This document shows positions 1 to 5,424 of a stretch of 5,424 bases of DNA, in pieces. The notes beneath the pieces are model-generated. The model worked only from the letters and a program-made list of their open reading frames with translations. It was not told the origin of the DNA and did not search any database. Every line of letters starts with the position of its first letter. The first letter of the stretch is position 1. The position numbers were made by a program, and so were the translations under genes. Source of the stretch: an uncultured Bacteroidota bacterium (GTDB taxonomy: Bacteria; Bacteroidota; Bacteroidia; Bacteroidales; SZUA-534); NCBI GenBank assembly GCA_937899145.1, contig CALBPW010000540.1, forward strand, positions 1 to 5,424. Reading direction: 5' to 3'.

Positions 1-48
1 TACGAGATAAGCTAGTGACTGGAGTTCAGACGTGTGCTCTTCCGATCT
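1..48 (+). other. Illumina TruSeq indexed adapter (assembly contamination)
   Basis: Bases 1-8 (TACGAGAT) match the end of the P7 flow-cell sequence. Bases 9-14 (AAGCTA) sit where the six-base index belongs and read TAGCTT on the other strand, which I recall as TruSeq index 10. Bases 15-48 are the complete 34-base read-2 primer/adapter ending in GCTCTTCCGATCT. None of this is genomic; real sequence begins at 49. A GTG at 15 opens a frame through the adapter that gives MTGVQTCALPI, a peptide that commonly contaminates protein databases. That peptide is fused here to a genuine mnmG fragment. The adapter also implies that position 1 is at or near a contig end. Confidence 0.98.
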
Positions 49-395
49 GTTCACAAATTTTATCACGGCCGAACATATCATTACCAATGTTGCTTGAATC
101 TATTGATTCAATTTCAGAATTTAAGAACGAGGCGCGCGAAGTGGTAGAAGGAGCGGAGTTTAATATAAAATATTCAGGTTATGTGGAACGCGAAAAAAAC
201 AATGCGGAAAAATTACGAAAACTTGAAAATCTTAAAATTCCAGCAAACTTTGATTACTCAAAGTTAAATTCAATTACTATAGAAGCTCGAACAAAACTTG
301 CAAAATATGCACCAACAACTATAGGACAGGCATCTCGTATTTCAGGTGTCAGTCCAAGTGATATTAATGTGCTTCTTGTATATTTCGGCCGATAG
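49..395 (+). CDS. mnmG: MnmG (GidA), tRNA uridine-5-carboxymethylaminomethyl modification enzyme, C-terminal fragment
   Basis: This is the last ~115 codons of MnmG, the FAD-dependent partner of the GTPase MnmE. Together they install the (carboxymethyl)aminomethyl group on C5 of wobble uridine 34 in certain tRNAs, in the cytoplasm. What is visible is the C-terminal helical domain: IKYSGYVEREKNNAEKL, then LENLKIPANFDYSKL, the near-invariant TIGQASRISGVSPSDINVLL, and the end VYFGR. In family knowledge this region contacts MnmE and tRNA. The FAD-binding domain and roughly the first 500 residues are missing because the contig ends in adapter, not because the gene is visibly broken. The first complete genomic codon is at 51-53 and the stop is TAG at 393-395. 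The upstream GTG at 15 lies in adapter and is not a start. The PSDINVLLVYFGR ending is typical of Bacteroidota. Confidence 0.95.
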
Positions 396-409
396 TTCCA
401 CGTGAAACA
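394..409. promoter_or_regulatory. parS-like ParB-binding site
   Basis: The 16-mer AGTTCCACGTGAAACA differs only in its first base from the Bacillus subtilis parS site in spo0J (TGTTCCACGTGAAACA; consensus TGTTNCACGTGAAACA). It is a near-perfect palindrome around CACGTG: the 14-bp core GTTCCACGTGAAAC has one asymmetric pair. It overlaps the last two bases of the mnmG stop codon. ParB/Spo0J binds such sites to load the chromosome segregation complex, and they cluster near the replication origin. In many bacteria mnmG/gidA is itself origin-proximal, which fits. The match is seen in the sequence; function in this organism is inferred. Confidence 0.72.
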
Positions 410-425
410 TTAATACATATAATAC

Positions 426-461
426 GGTGTAAATATTTGATAATCAATAATATATAACACC
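426..461. other. Weak AT-rich dyad downstream of mnmG
   Basis: GGTGT (426-430) and ACACC (457-461) can close a hairpin whose upper stem is AT-rich and imperfect. It encloses the small palindrome TTGATAATCAA (437-447). There is no T-tract after it, so it is not a standard intrinsic terminator. It may still mark the 3' end of the mnmG transcript. The rest of 410-630 shows no gene or structured RNA that I recognise. Confidence 0.2.
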
Positions 462-569
462 TTACAAGTAAAGAACGAATTATTGTAATATTTCTTTTTG
501 AAGATTTGATTGAATCAGTTAGGCAATAGTATGGCTTGCAAATACCAATAAAGAAAACACACTAAATTT

Positions 570-597
570 TTGTATAACACAAAAAGCAATAAATTTG
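570..597 (+). promoter_or_regulatory. Probable Bacteroidota-type promoter of thrH
   Basis: TTG at 570-572 (within TTTTTG) is followed after 17 bases by TAAATTTG at 590-597. The second element matches the Bacteroidota -7 consensus TAnnTTTG exactly, and the spacing is at the short end of the range reported for TTG/TAnnTTTG promoters. Transcription would begin near 604 and give an AT-rich leader of about 27 bases before the ATG at 631. This also argues against translation starting at the TTG at 595, which lies inside the -7 element. Confidence 0.5.
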
Positions 598-630
598 TTA
601 TCAAAATATAAAAACGAAAAAATAAATAAT

Positions 631-1236
631 ATGTGGATAGTATGCGCTGATTTAGAGGGAGTTTTTGTGCCAGAGGTATGGATAAATTTTGCAAAAAAAA
701 CTGGTATTGACGCATTAAAACTCACTACTCGCGATATTAAGGATTATGACGAGCTAATGCGTTATCGGTTAAAGATACTTGACGAAAATAATCTGAAAAT
801 ACAAGATATTCAGGAAGTTATATCTACTATGAAACCTCTTGATGGTGCGCTTGAGTTTACTCGTTGGCTACGCAAGGTTACGCGCTTTGCAATTGTTTCT
901 GACACATTTGTGGAATTTGCCAAGCCGCTAATGGAACAACTTGAAAATCCATTTTTGCTTTGCCATTCGCTCGAAATTGACAAAACAGGCAGAGTTGTTG
1001 ATTACAAGCTGCGCCAAGCCGATCCAAAACGCCGAACTGTAGAAGCATTCCAAAGTCTGAAATACAAAGTTTTGGCTTTTGGCGATTCGTACAACGACAT
1101 TCCAATGGTAGAATCGGCAGATGTAGGTATTCTATATTGTCCACCTGAAAATGTTGTTAAAGACTATCCACAGTACCCTGTCGCCAAAAACCTTAATGAG
1201 TTGAAAAAGCTAATAGAAAAACACGTTTGTGAATAG
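631..1236 (+). CDS. thrH: ThrH: bifunctional phosphoserine phosphatase / homoserine phosphotransferase
   Basis: The 201-residue HAD-superfamily protein is close in length and sequence to Pseudomonas ThrH (about 205 residues). ThrH dephosphorylates L-phosphoserine, the last step of serine synthesis, and can pass the phosphate to homoserine, feeding threonine synthesis. Visible motifs are motif I D7-L-E9-G with VPEVW after it (D7 is the expected phosphoaspartate nucleophile), the ThrH-typical TGIDALKLTTRDIKDYDELM (24-43), motif II S90-D91-T-F, the motif III lysine K133 in LRQADPKRR, and motif IV G151-D152-S-Y-N-D156, which holds Mg2+. All catalytic positions are intact. I chose ATG 631 over TTG 595 because homology begins at MWIVCADLEG and the TTG lies in the promoter. 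No Shine-Dalgarno is visible, as is usual in Bacteroidota. The gene is probably monocistronic: it has its own promoter and the next gene is convergent. Confidence 0.93.
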   Translation: MWIVCADLEGVFVPEVWINFAKKTGIDALKLTTRDIKDYDELMRYRLKILDENNLKIQDIQEVISTMKPLDGALEFTRWLRKVTRFAIVSDTFVEFAKPLMEQLENPFLLCHSLEIDKTGRVVDYKLRQADPKRRTVEAFQSLKYKVLAFGDSYNDIPMVESADVGILYCPPENVVKDYPQYPVAKNLNELKKLIEKHVCE

Positions 1237-1314
1237 TAAAAGTTCAACAAATTTTTGTTATTTGGCGCAAGGCGAATGCAGGGCAAAAAATAGAATTTTG
1301 TTTTAATCAATTGT

Positions 1315-4203
1315 TTATTTCCTCTTTATCATAGCCTCATACATCTCAAACAGTCGCGCCACAATTTCCGATTCCTGCAAATTTTTTGGCCAACCATACG
1401 CTGCCAACACCGCTTCATCGTTGGCGCGGTGGGCGCGGCGCAGCTCAATGGGCATAAATGTCTCATCATACAAATTGGCGAGTGTTTCATTTGCATATTT
1501 ATCTCTCGCTTCCAAAATAGCGCGGGCTGTTGTTTCAATTGTTGTTTTTTGTTCGTCAGTAGGATTGCTCCACGGGAAATTGTTGTAAACAATACTTCCT
1601 GAATACTGATAATCACTTTTCATTCTTCCTGCGACAGCACGCATCCACGCATTATGCACACTACTTATAAGAATGCCAAATTCATAAAACGTAGCATTAG
1701 GAACAATCAATGCGCTTCCGTTTATGATTATATCAGACTGAACAAATGCAATTGGTATATATTTCCTTCGTTCCGACGATACCTTGGGAATAACAAGCAT
1801 TTGCGTGTCAGGCTGACGTATTTCACCGAAAAGCCACGGGGTGTCGGCAAGTTTCAATGTTTGCATACGTGACGAAGCACTTCGAAAATCACGAGTTTCA
1901 TTTATTCGTGCCTCAATCAACCTTGAACTTTTCATTTGATTTATAGTTGCATCCTTCAACCACAAGCAATATCGTTCGCCGTTATTCAAAATCTCATCTC
2001 CGCCAGCATATCTTCGCACAAATTTTGTGTTTGTGGAATTTTCTGCTATTATTTTATCCGCATCTTCTTTTGAAAGAATCAAATGGCCGTCATCAATTGG
2101 CATACTTCCATAACTGATTTCAGCAACATTGCATAAAGGTTTTTGCCTATTATCAATAAAAACATTTGGTGCATCCAACAAATAACCGTTTATGTTTCGG
2201 ACATTTACAATTGTTCCATCAGCATTGAAAATCCGCCGTAGGGACGCACCGCGTGCGTCCGTATTTTTCGCGTCGGCGGACGCATTCAATGCGTCCCTAC
2301 ACGAGAATCCCACAATCACGCAATGCACGTGCGCCTTTTGGTTCGATTCGGAATCCCAACGGAATGTGCGCCACGCAAAATTTATTGTCAACCTTTGCTC
2401 TGTAAGATACGACCATAATATTGGAACTTGCTCACCTTGTGTTATTGAATTTGTCGACACAAACGCACATTGGGTGCTTGTATCTTTTACAAACGTTGCT
2501 GCTTTTGCATACCAGCCTGTTACATAGTCAAGATTCCCAACACCTTTTAATGTTTTTGGAAAAAGAGAAACAAGTTCTGCCTTTTGTTCTGCTGATTGTT
2601 CCTTTTTTCCCACAAACGGCGGATTTCCGATAATATAGTCGTAATGATGCTGTGTGCCATCGGTTTGTGTGGTGAAGCCGCAGAAAAGGCCTTCGGTTGG
2701 TGCGCTGTTGGTGTCGATGGGTTGCAATGTTGCCCAATCGGTGCGCAGGGCGTTGCCTTCAACAATGAAAGCATTGGTGGTTAGTGGCAGAAAATCAATA
2801 TTTTGGCTCAAAATGGTTTCGGTTTCGCGAATCATCTGGCTTTCGGCAATCCAGAGTGCGGTTTTGGCTACGGTTACGGCAAAGTCGTTAATCTCAATGC
2901 CGTAGAACTGACTGATTTTTACGTGTATGAAATCTTCAAAACCAATTACTTTTTCGCCTCTGTTGAGCGCACTGATAACCTTGTTTTCAAGTCGGCGCAG
3001 GCTTACGTATGTCTCTGTCAGGAAATTGCCGCTACCGCAGGCGGGGTCGAGAAAGGTGAGCGAACCAAGTTTTTTTTGAAAATCCTGTAATTTTTGGTCA
3101 CGCTCGCGAAGAGACGAGGCGCGCCTCGTTTCGGCACCTCCGCCCATAATCGATTCAAATTCCGCATTCAAATCGTCCATAAATAGCGGGGCGATAACCT
3201 TATGTATGTTCTGCACGCTGGTGTAGTGCATTCCGCCTTTACGCCGTGTGTCGGGGTTCAATGTGCTCTCAAACACGGCTCCAAAAATTGTCGGTGAGAT
3301 GTCGCTCCAATTGAATGGGGCGCAATGATTGCAAAGCACATCAACAATCTCATCGGTAAAGTTCGGTATTTCAATATTTTCCGCAGCAAAAAGTCCGCCG
3401 TTTACGTATGGAAAGGCCGTTAGTTTTGTATCGTAGCGATCACGATTTTCAAGTTTGGTGTCAAGGGCTTTAAACAAGTCTATCAATGCTTTACGTGTAT
3501 TCTCAATTGAGAACGAGCGGATATAATCCTCAAAAGCCGTGCGAGTGGCGAAAAGTCCGGCATCTTCGGCATAAAGGCAGAATACCAGCCGTACGCACAA
3601 AATGTTGAGCGAACGCAGGCTCTGCTCGTCTTTCGGATTGATATACTGCTTGATAAGTGCGTCGTAGAGTTTGCCAACCAACACGCCAGCCTGTAACGAG
3701 AGTTCCTCCTCGCGCCGCAGATAATCGTGCTTGGCGTCGGCAAGGAATTGCAGCCTGTAATACTCTTTTTCAAGGTCTTTCAGGTAGATTTGTTCGGGCT
3801 CGGTGTGTGGTTTTTCGAGGTCGTAAACCAAAAATTCTTGAAAGTTGCAAACCACAATCCAGCGCGGCCGCAGCGAGTTCGGCATCTCATCGGCATAGCG
3901 TTTGGCCTGCTCGTAAGGTGTCAGTTCTTCGCCATCGCTTTGCGCATATTTTTTGTGCAGGTCGATTTTTGCGCCTTTTTGCTCAATAAGAACTTTTGTA
4001 TCAGGAATATAAGCATCGATAAACGATGTGTGCGAGAGTTTCACTCGTTTTTCAAATTCAATGTATTTTGCAGGATTGTCGATGCCTAAAACATTCTGTA
4101 ATAGATCAATCCAGAAACGTGAAGTTTCTTGTTTTTCATCGCCACGACCAGCCCAAAAGGCGGCAAAGGTAGCGGCGGCTTGTGTCTGTGCGGTTGGTGT
4201 CAT
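1315..4203 (-). CDS. MmeI-like Type IIL restriction-modification enzyme (nuclease, DNA methyltransferase and specificity in one chain)
   Basis: The complete 962-residue protein is near the length of MmeI (about 919). The N-terminal domain (~1-150) has a PD-(D/E)XK-type nuclease signature, D63 with E74-Q-K76 (FIDAYIPDTKVLIEQKG), then QAKRYADEMPNSLRPRWIVV (99-118). A helical connector follows (~150-330), with YVNGGLF (266-272), FGAVFEST (307-314) and GGMHYTS (323-329). The methyltransferase core has SAM motif I DPACGSGNF (386-394), GIEIND (435-440) and catalytic motif IV NPPF (527-530), as in adenine-N6 amino-methyltransferases. The target recognition domain spans roughly 600-860. The C-terminal helices include LANLYDETFMPIELRRAHRANDEAV (908-932), typical of the family. 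In characterised Type IIL enzymes one strand is methylated for protection and cleavage is at a distance from the site. No separate R, M or S gene is nearby. The ATG at 4203 has an AT-rich leader without a Shine-Dalgarno; a weak -7-like TACTTTTA lies at 4231-4224. Recognition sequence and activity cannot be read here. Two palindromic insertions lie in the gene. Confidence 0.9.
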   Translation of the reverse strand: MTPTAQTQAAATFAAFWAGRGDEKQETSRFWIDLLQNVLGIDNPAKYIEFEKRVKLSHTSFIDAYIPDTKVLIEQKGAKIDLHKKYAQSDGEELTPYEQAKRYADEMPNSLRPRWIVVCNFQEFLVYDLEKPHTEPEQIYLKDLEKEYYRLQFLADAKHDYLRREEELSLQAGVLVGKLYDALIKQYINPKDEQSLRSLNILCVRLVFCLYAEDAGLFATRTAFEDYIRSFSIENTRKALIDLFKALDTKLENRDRYDTKLTAFPYVNGGLFAAENIEIPNFTDEIVDVLCNHCAPFNWSDISPTIFGAVFESTLNPDTRRKGGMHYTSVQNIHKVIAPLFMDDLNAEFESIMGGGAETRRASSLRERDQKLQDFQKKLGSLTFLDPACGSGNFLTETYVSLRRLENKVISALNRGEKVIGFEDFIHVKISQFYGIEINDFAVTVAKTALWIAESQMIRETETILSQNIDFLPLTTNAFIVEGNALRTDWATLQPIDTNSAPTEGLFCGFTTQTDGTQHHYDYIIGNPPFVGKKEQSAEQKAELVSLFPKTLKGVGNLDYVTGWYAKAATFVKDTSTQCAFVSTNSITQGEQVPILWSYLTEQRLTINFAWRTFRWDSESNQKAHVHCVIVGFSCRDALNASADAKNTDARGASLRRIFNADGTIVNVRNINGYLLDAPNVFIDNRQKPLCNVAEISYGSMPIDDGHLILSKEDADKIIAENSTNTKFVRRYAGGDEILNNGERYCLWLKDATINQMKSSRLIEARINETRDFRSASSRMQTLKLADTPWLFGEIRQPDTQMLVIPKVSSERRKYIPIAFVQSDIIINGSALIVPNATFYEFGILISSVHNAWMRAVAGRMKSDYQYSGSIVYNNFPWSNPTDEQKTTIETTARAILEARDKYANETLANLYDETFMPIELRRAHRANDEAVLAAYGWPKNLQESEIVARLFEMYEAMIKRK
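2238..2300. repeat. Two-hairpin palindromic element inserted in frame in the restriction-modification gene
   Basis: The outer arms GTAGGGACGCA (2238-2248) and TGCGTCCCTAC (2290-2300) are perfect 11-bp inverted repeats. Each also pairs locally: GGACGCAC (2242-2249) with GTGCGTCC (2253-2260), and GGACGCATT (2278-2286) with AATGCGTCC (2288-2296) around a single base. The element is 63 bp, a multiple of three, so it adds 21 codons without breaking the frame. It encodes part of residues 635-656 (RDALNASADAK then NTDARGASLR). This low-complexity segment interrupts the join between HCVIVGF and IVNVRNINGYLLDAPN, which I expect to be close together in relatives. No clear target-site duplication is visible. 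The structure suggests a small mobile or REP-like palindrome that coding sequence tolerates. Confidence 0.75.
3108..3132. repeat. Second palindromic element in the restriction-modification gene
   Basis: ACGAGGCGCGCCTCGT (3114-3129) is a perfect 16-bp palindrome, and GAG (3111-3113) pairs with TTC (3130-3132) with one G-T wobble. Its left edge GAAGAGACG (3108-3116) matches the left edge GTAGGGACG of the 2238-2300 element at 7 of 9 positions. In the protein it covers the stretch after MGGG, about residues 358-366 (ETRRASSLR), in the linker just before the methyltransferase core (SLTFLDPACGSG). It is in frame. The likeness to the other element in sequence and in encoded residues (GASLRR versus ASSLRE) suggests one repeat family. 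Confidence 0.6.
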
Positions 4204-4245
4204 ATATCTAAAAAATCAACTTATAAAAGTATTGCAATTTTCAAT

Positions 4246-4290
4246 TTATCTTGATAAATGCGTATGTCAGTTACATTTTTATCAAGATAA
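4246..4290. repeat. 13-bp inverted repeat in the leader of the restriction-modification gene
   Basis: TTATCTTGATAAA (4246-4258) and TTTATCAAGATAA (4278-4290) are perfect inverted repeats separated by 19 bases. They lie 43 to 87 bases upstream of the ATG at 4203. Each arm is itself a TATC-NN-GATA dyad, with centres 33 bp apart, about three helical turns. This could be a pair of operator half-sites for a dimeric regulator, or a stem in the 5' leader RNA. It is not followed by a T-tract on either strand in the way a terminator would be. Which role applies cannot be told from sequence alone. Confidence 0.55.
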
Positions 4291-4327
4291 CATTTAGCAA
4301 TTTAATCCAAAAATCCCAAGAGGATAA

Positions 4328-4377
4328 CATCGCTTTTAACCAAAAACAACACAAAAAAAAGCACCGCAAAAGCGATG
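4328..4377. repeat. 10-bp inverted repeat overlapping the terminator
   Basis: CATCGCTTTT (4328-4337) and AAAAGCGATG (4368-4377) are perfectly complementary across 30 bases. The second arm covers the loop and much of one arm of the terminator hairpin at 4353-4381. In read-through RNA from the minus strand, the two arms could therefore pair in place of the terminator stem. Confidence 0.4.
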
Positions 4378-4381
4378 CTTT
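4353..4381 (-). terminator. Rho-independent terminator of the mannitol dehydrogenase family gene
   Basis: Read on the minus strand, AAAGCATCGC, loop TTTT and GCGGTGCTTT form a 10-bp stem with one G-U pair, and the stem runs straight into a tract of eight T (complement of 4353-4360). It begins 28 bases after the TAA at 4410-4412. It should separate this gene's transcript from the downstream restriction-modification gene. Confidence 0.85.
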
Positions 4382-4409
4382 CTAAAATTGATTTATGTAA
4401 CTAATTAAA

Positions 4410-5424
4410 TTACAATTGTTTTAAGAACTCACGCACTGCGCCTTTTCCCGAAATTAGTTTCGCAAAATACTCACAAACGGCATCGGCAAGGCCTGCTTCA
4501 AACAAATCGACACCAAAAATCTCTTTACGATGCAAAAGTGGCTCTACATCTTTGCAAGCAGCGGCGGCATCTCCACCAAGTTTTACGTTGGCAACATATT
4601 TTTTGCACTCGTCCAAAAGCGGGTCGGGACTGAGTTCGAAGGCGTTTCCGTTGTCGTCTATCGCCATCAGGTAGCGCAGCCACAAGGCAAATACGGCTGG
4701 TACAACTTTCAAGTCGTTTATATTCAAATCGTTACGCGACAGATAGCCTTTGATTGTCTCGCCAAAGCGAATGCTGAGTTTTTGGCTTGTGTCGCACGAG
4801 ATGCGCTGCGGAGTGTCGGGCATAAATGGGTTTGGAATGCGAATATTCACAACCTCGTAGATAAAGTTGATTGGTTTGATGATTCCCGGATCGACAACGA
4901 CAGGCAGGCCCTCGTCGTAGCCAAGACGTTTTACAAGACGGAGTAAATCAGCATCTTTCATTTCGTCGGCAATCAAGGTGTAGCCAAGCAAGCAACCGCT
5001 AACGGCAAGGAATGTGTGGAGCGGATTCAGGCATGTGCAGACTTTCATTTTTTCCACTTTATCCACCGTTTCACGATTTGTAAAGTAAAGTCCTGCTTTT
5101 TCAAGTTCGGGACGGCCGTTCGGGAAATTGTCTTCGATTACGAGATATTCAGGGGCTTCTGCATTTACAAACGGAGCAATATACGTCCTCTTTGAAGTTA
5201 TAACAGTGTTCATGTCTTCAACGCCTGAGTCAGCTAACATTCTGCCTACATCGTCAGACGGCCGGGGCGTGATTTTATCTATCATCGTCCAGTTAAAGGC
5301 AACTTTGCTCTCATCTTTGACGTAAGAAATAAATTCACTGGGAACGAAATTTTTTGACTGCCATGTTTCAGCGGTCTCTATGATGCTCTCGCGTAATTTT
5401 TTGCCGTTCTGAGATACATTATCC
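4410..5424 (-). CDS. Mannitol dehydrogenase family oxidoreductase, probably fructuronate (mannonate) reductase, 5' end outside window
   Basis: This NAD(P)-dependent polyol-specific long-chain dehydrogenase is related to UxuB/UxaB and mannitol 2-dehydrogenase. These cytoplasmic enzymes interconvert keto and hydroxyl forms of sugar acids or polyols, for example D-fructuronate to D-mannonate in hexuronate breakdown. The frame stays open to the window edge: upstream of the ATG at 5283-5285 it reads SEFISYVKDESKVAFNW into MIDKITPRPS, a motif internal to this family, so that ATG is not the start. About 337 residues are visible of a usual ~500-540; most of the N-terminal Rossmann domain is missing. 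Seen here are EDNFPNGRPELEKAG, the active-site stretch KVCTCLNPLH with lysine (codon 5043-5045), asparagine (5025-5027) and histidine (5016-5018), VVVDPGII, NPFMPDTPQRISCDTSQKLS and the C-terminal helical domain. Substrate is not certain: UxuB-like is my best guess, with tagaturonate or mannitol as alternatives. It ends at TAA 4410-4412, with a strong terminator after it. Confidence 0.88.
   Translation of the reverse strand, partial: DNVSQNGKKLRESIIETAETWQSKNFVPSEFISYVKDESKVAFNWTMIDKITPRPSDDVGRMLADSGVEDMNTVITSKRTYIAPFVNAEAPEYLVIEDNFPNGRPELEKAGLYFTNRETVDKVEKMKVCTCLNPLHTFLAVSGCLLGYTLIADEMKDADLLRLVKRLGYDEGLPVVVDPGIIKPINFIYEVVNIRIPNPFMPDTPQRISCDTSQKLSIRFGETIKGYLSRNDLNINDLKVVPAVFALWLRYLMAIDDNGNAFELSPDPLLDECKKYVANVKLGGDAAAACKDVEPLLHRKEIFGVDLFEAGLADAVCEYFAKLISGKGAVREFLKQL

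Noticed and set aside
15..50. Coding start at GTG 15 for the first gene
   Set aside because: It lies in the adapter; the 11 residues it adds are translated adapter, and the real gene continues upstream of the contig end.
595..630. TTG start for thrH giving 12 extra residues
   Set aside because: The residues (LSKYKNEKINN) have no counterpart in the family, and the TTG lies in the probable -7 promoter element.
396..630. A tRNA or structured RNA between mnmG and thrH
   Set aside because: The region is very AT-rich and shows no cloverleaf, CCA end or TTCGANTC-like arm, only a weak dyad.
1246..1259. AACAAATTTTTGTT as a terminator between the convergent genes
   Set aside because: The 6-bp stem is almost all A-T, has a 2-base loop and lacks a proper T-tract on either strand.
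2192..3090. Overlapping plus-strand open frames opposite the R-M gene (for example 2192-2527, 2596-2784, 2803-3090)
   Set aside because: They resemble no known family and lie opposite a full-length gene with intact motifs, so they are antisense shadows.
3864..3871. GCGGCCGC and the GGCGCGCC within 3114-3129 as signs of cloning
   Set aside because: GCGGCCGC falls in codons for the conserved LRPRW stretch, and GGCGCGCC is the centre of a longer natural palindrome; no vector sequence flanks either one.
3657..4089. Plus-strand open frames of 110 and 120 codons opposite the nuclease domain
   Set aside because: They overlap each other in different frames, show no family features and lie antisense to conserved nuclease coding sequence.
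5283..5285. ATG as the start of the mannitol dehydrogenase family protein
   Set aside because: The frame is open upstream to the window edge and encodes family-like sequence leading into MIDKITPRPS, an internal motif.

Overview
The window looks like the end of a draft contig from a member of the Bacteroidota, probably Bacteroidales. The support is the MnmG C-terminus (PSDINVLLVYFGR), AT-rich leaders without clear Shine-Dalgarno sequences, a promoter-like TTG/TAnnTTTG pair upstream of thrH, and overall base composition. The species cannot be named from the sequence. The first 48 bases are not genomic: they are an Illumina TruSeq indexed adapter left on the contig end.

Layout. Bases 1-48 are adapter. 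Bases 49-395 (+) are the C-terminal part of mnmG (tRNA-modification enzyme), cut by the contig end, with a near-perfect ParB-binding parS-type site over its stop codon. Bases 396-630 are AT-rich and hold a weak dyad and a probable promoter. Bases 631-1236 (+) are thrH, a HAD-family phosphoserine phosphatase/homoserine phosphotransferase. A 78-bp gap with no clear terminator separates it from the convergent gene at 1315-4203 (-), a full-length 962-residue MmeI-like (Type IIL) restriction-modification protein. This protein joins an N-terminal PD-(D/E)XK nuclease, an amino-methyltransferase and a target recognition domain in one chain. Its leader (4204-4352) carries a 13-bp inverted repeat. A rho-independent terminator at 4353-4381 ends the upstream gene on the same strand, a mannitol dehydrogenase/fructuronate reductase family oxidoreductase (4410 to the window edge, 5' end missing).

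The genes do not form one pathway. Three are housekeeping or metabolic (tRNA wobble modification, serine/threonine metabolism, hexuronate or polyol catabolism). The restriction-modification gene sits between them as a stand-alone defence gene with no separate specificity or accessory subunit.

The most unusual signal is inside that gene. Two palindromic elements with a shared GWAGRGACG motif lie in frame in its coding sequence, one of them a two-hairpin 63-bp element in the target recognition part. They resemble small mobile palindromes that insert into protein-coding genes. The parS-like site next to mnmG, which may mark the origin-proximal region, and the adapter relic are the other two points to note.
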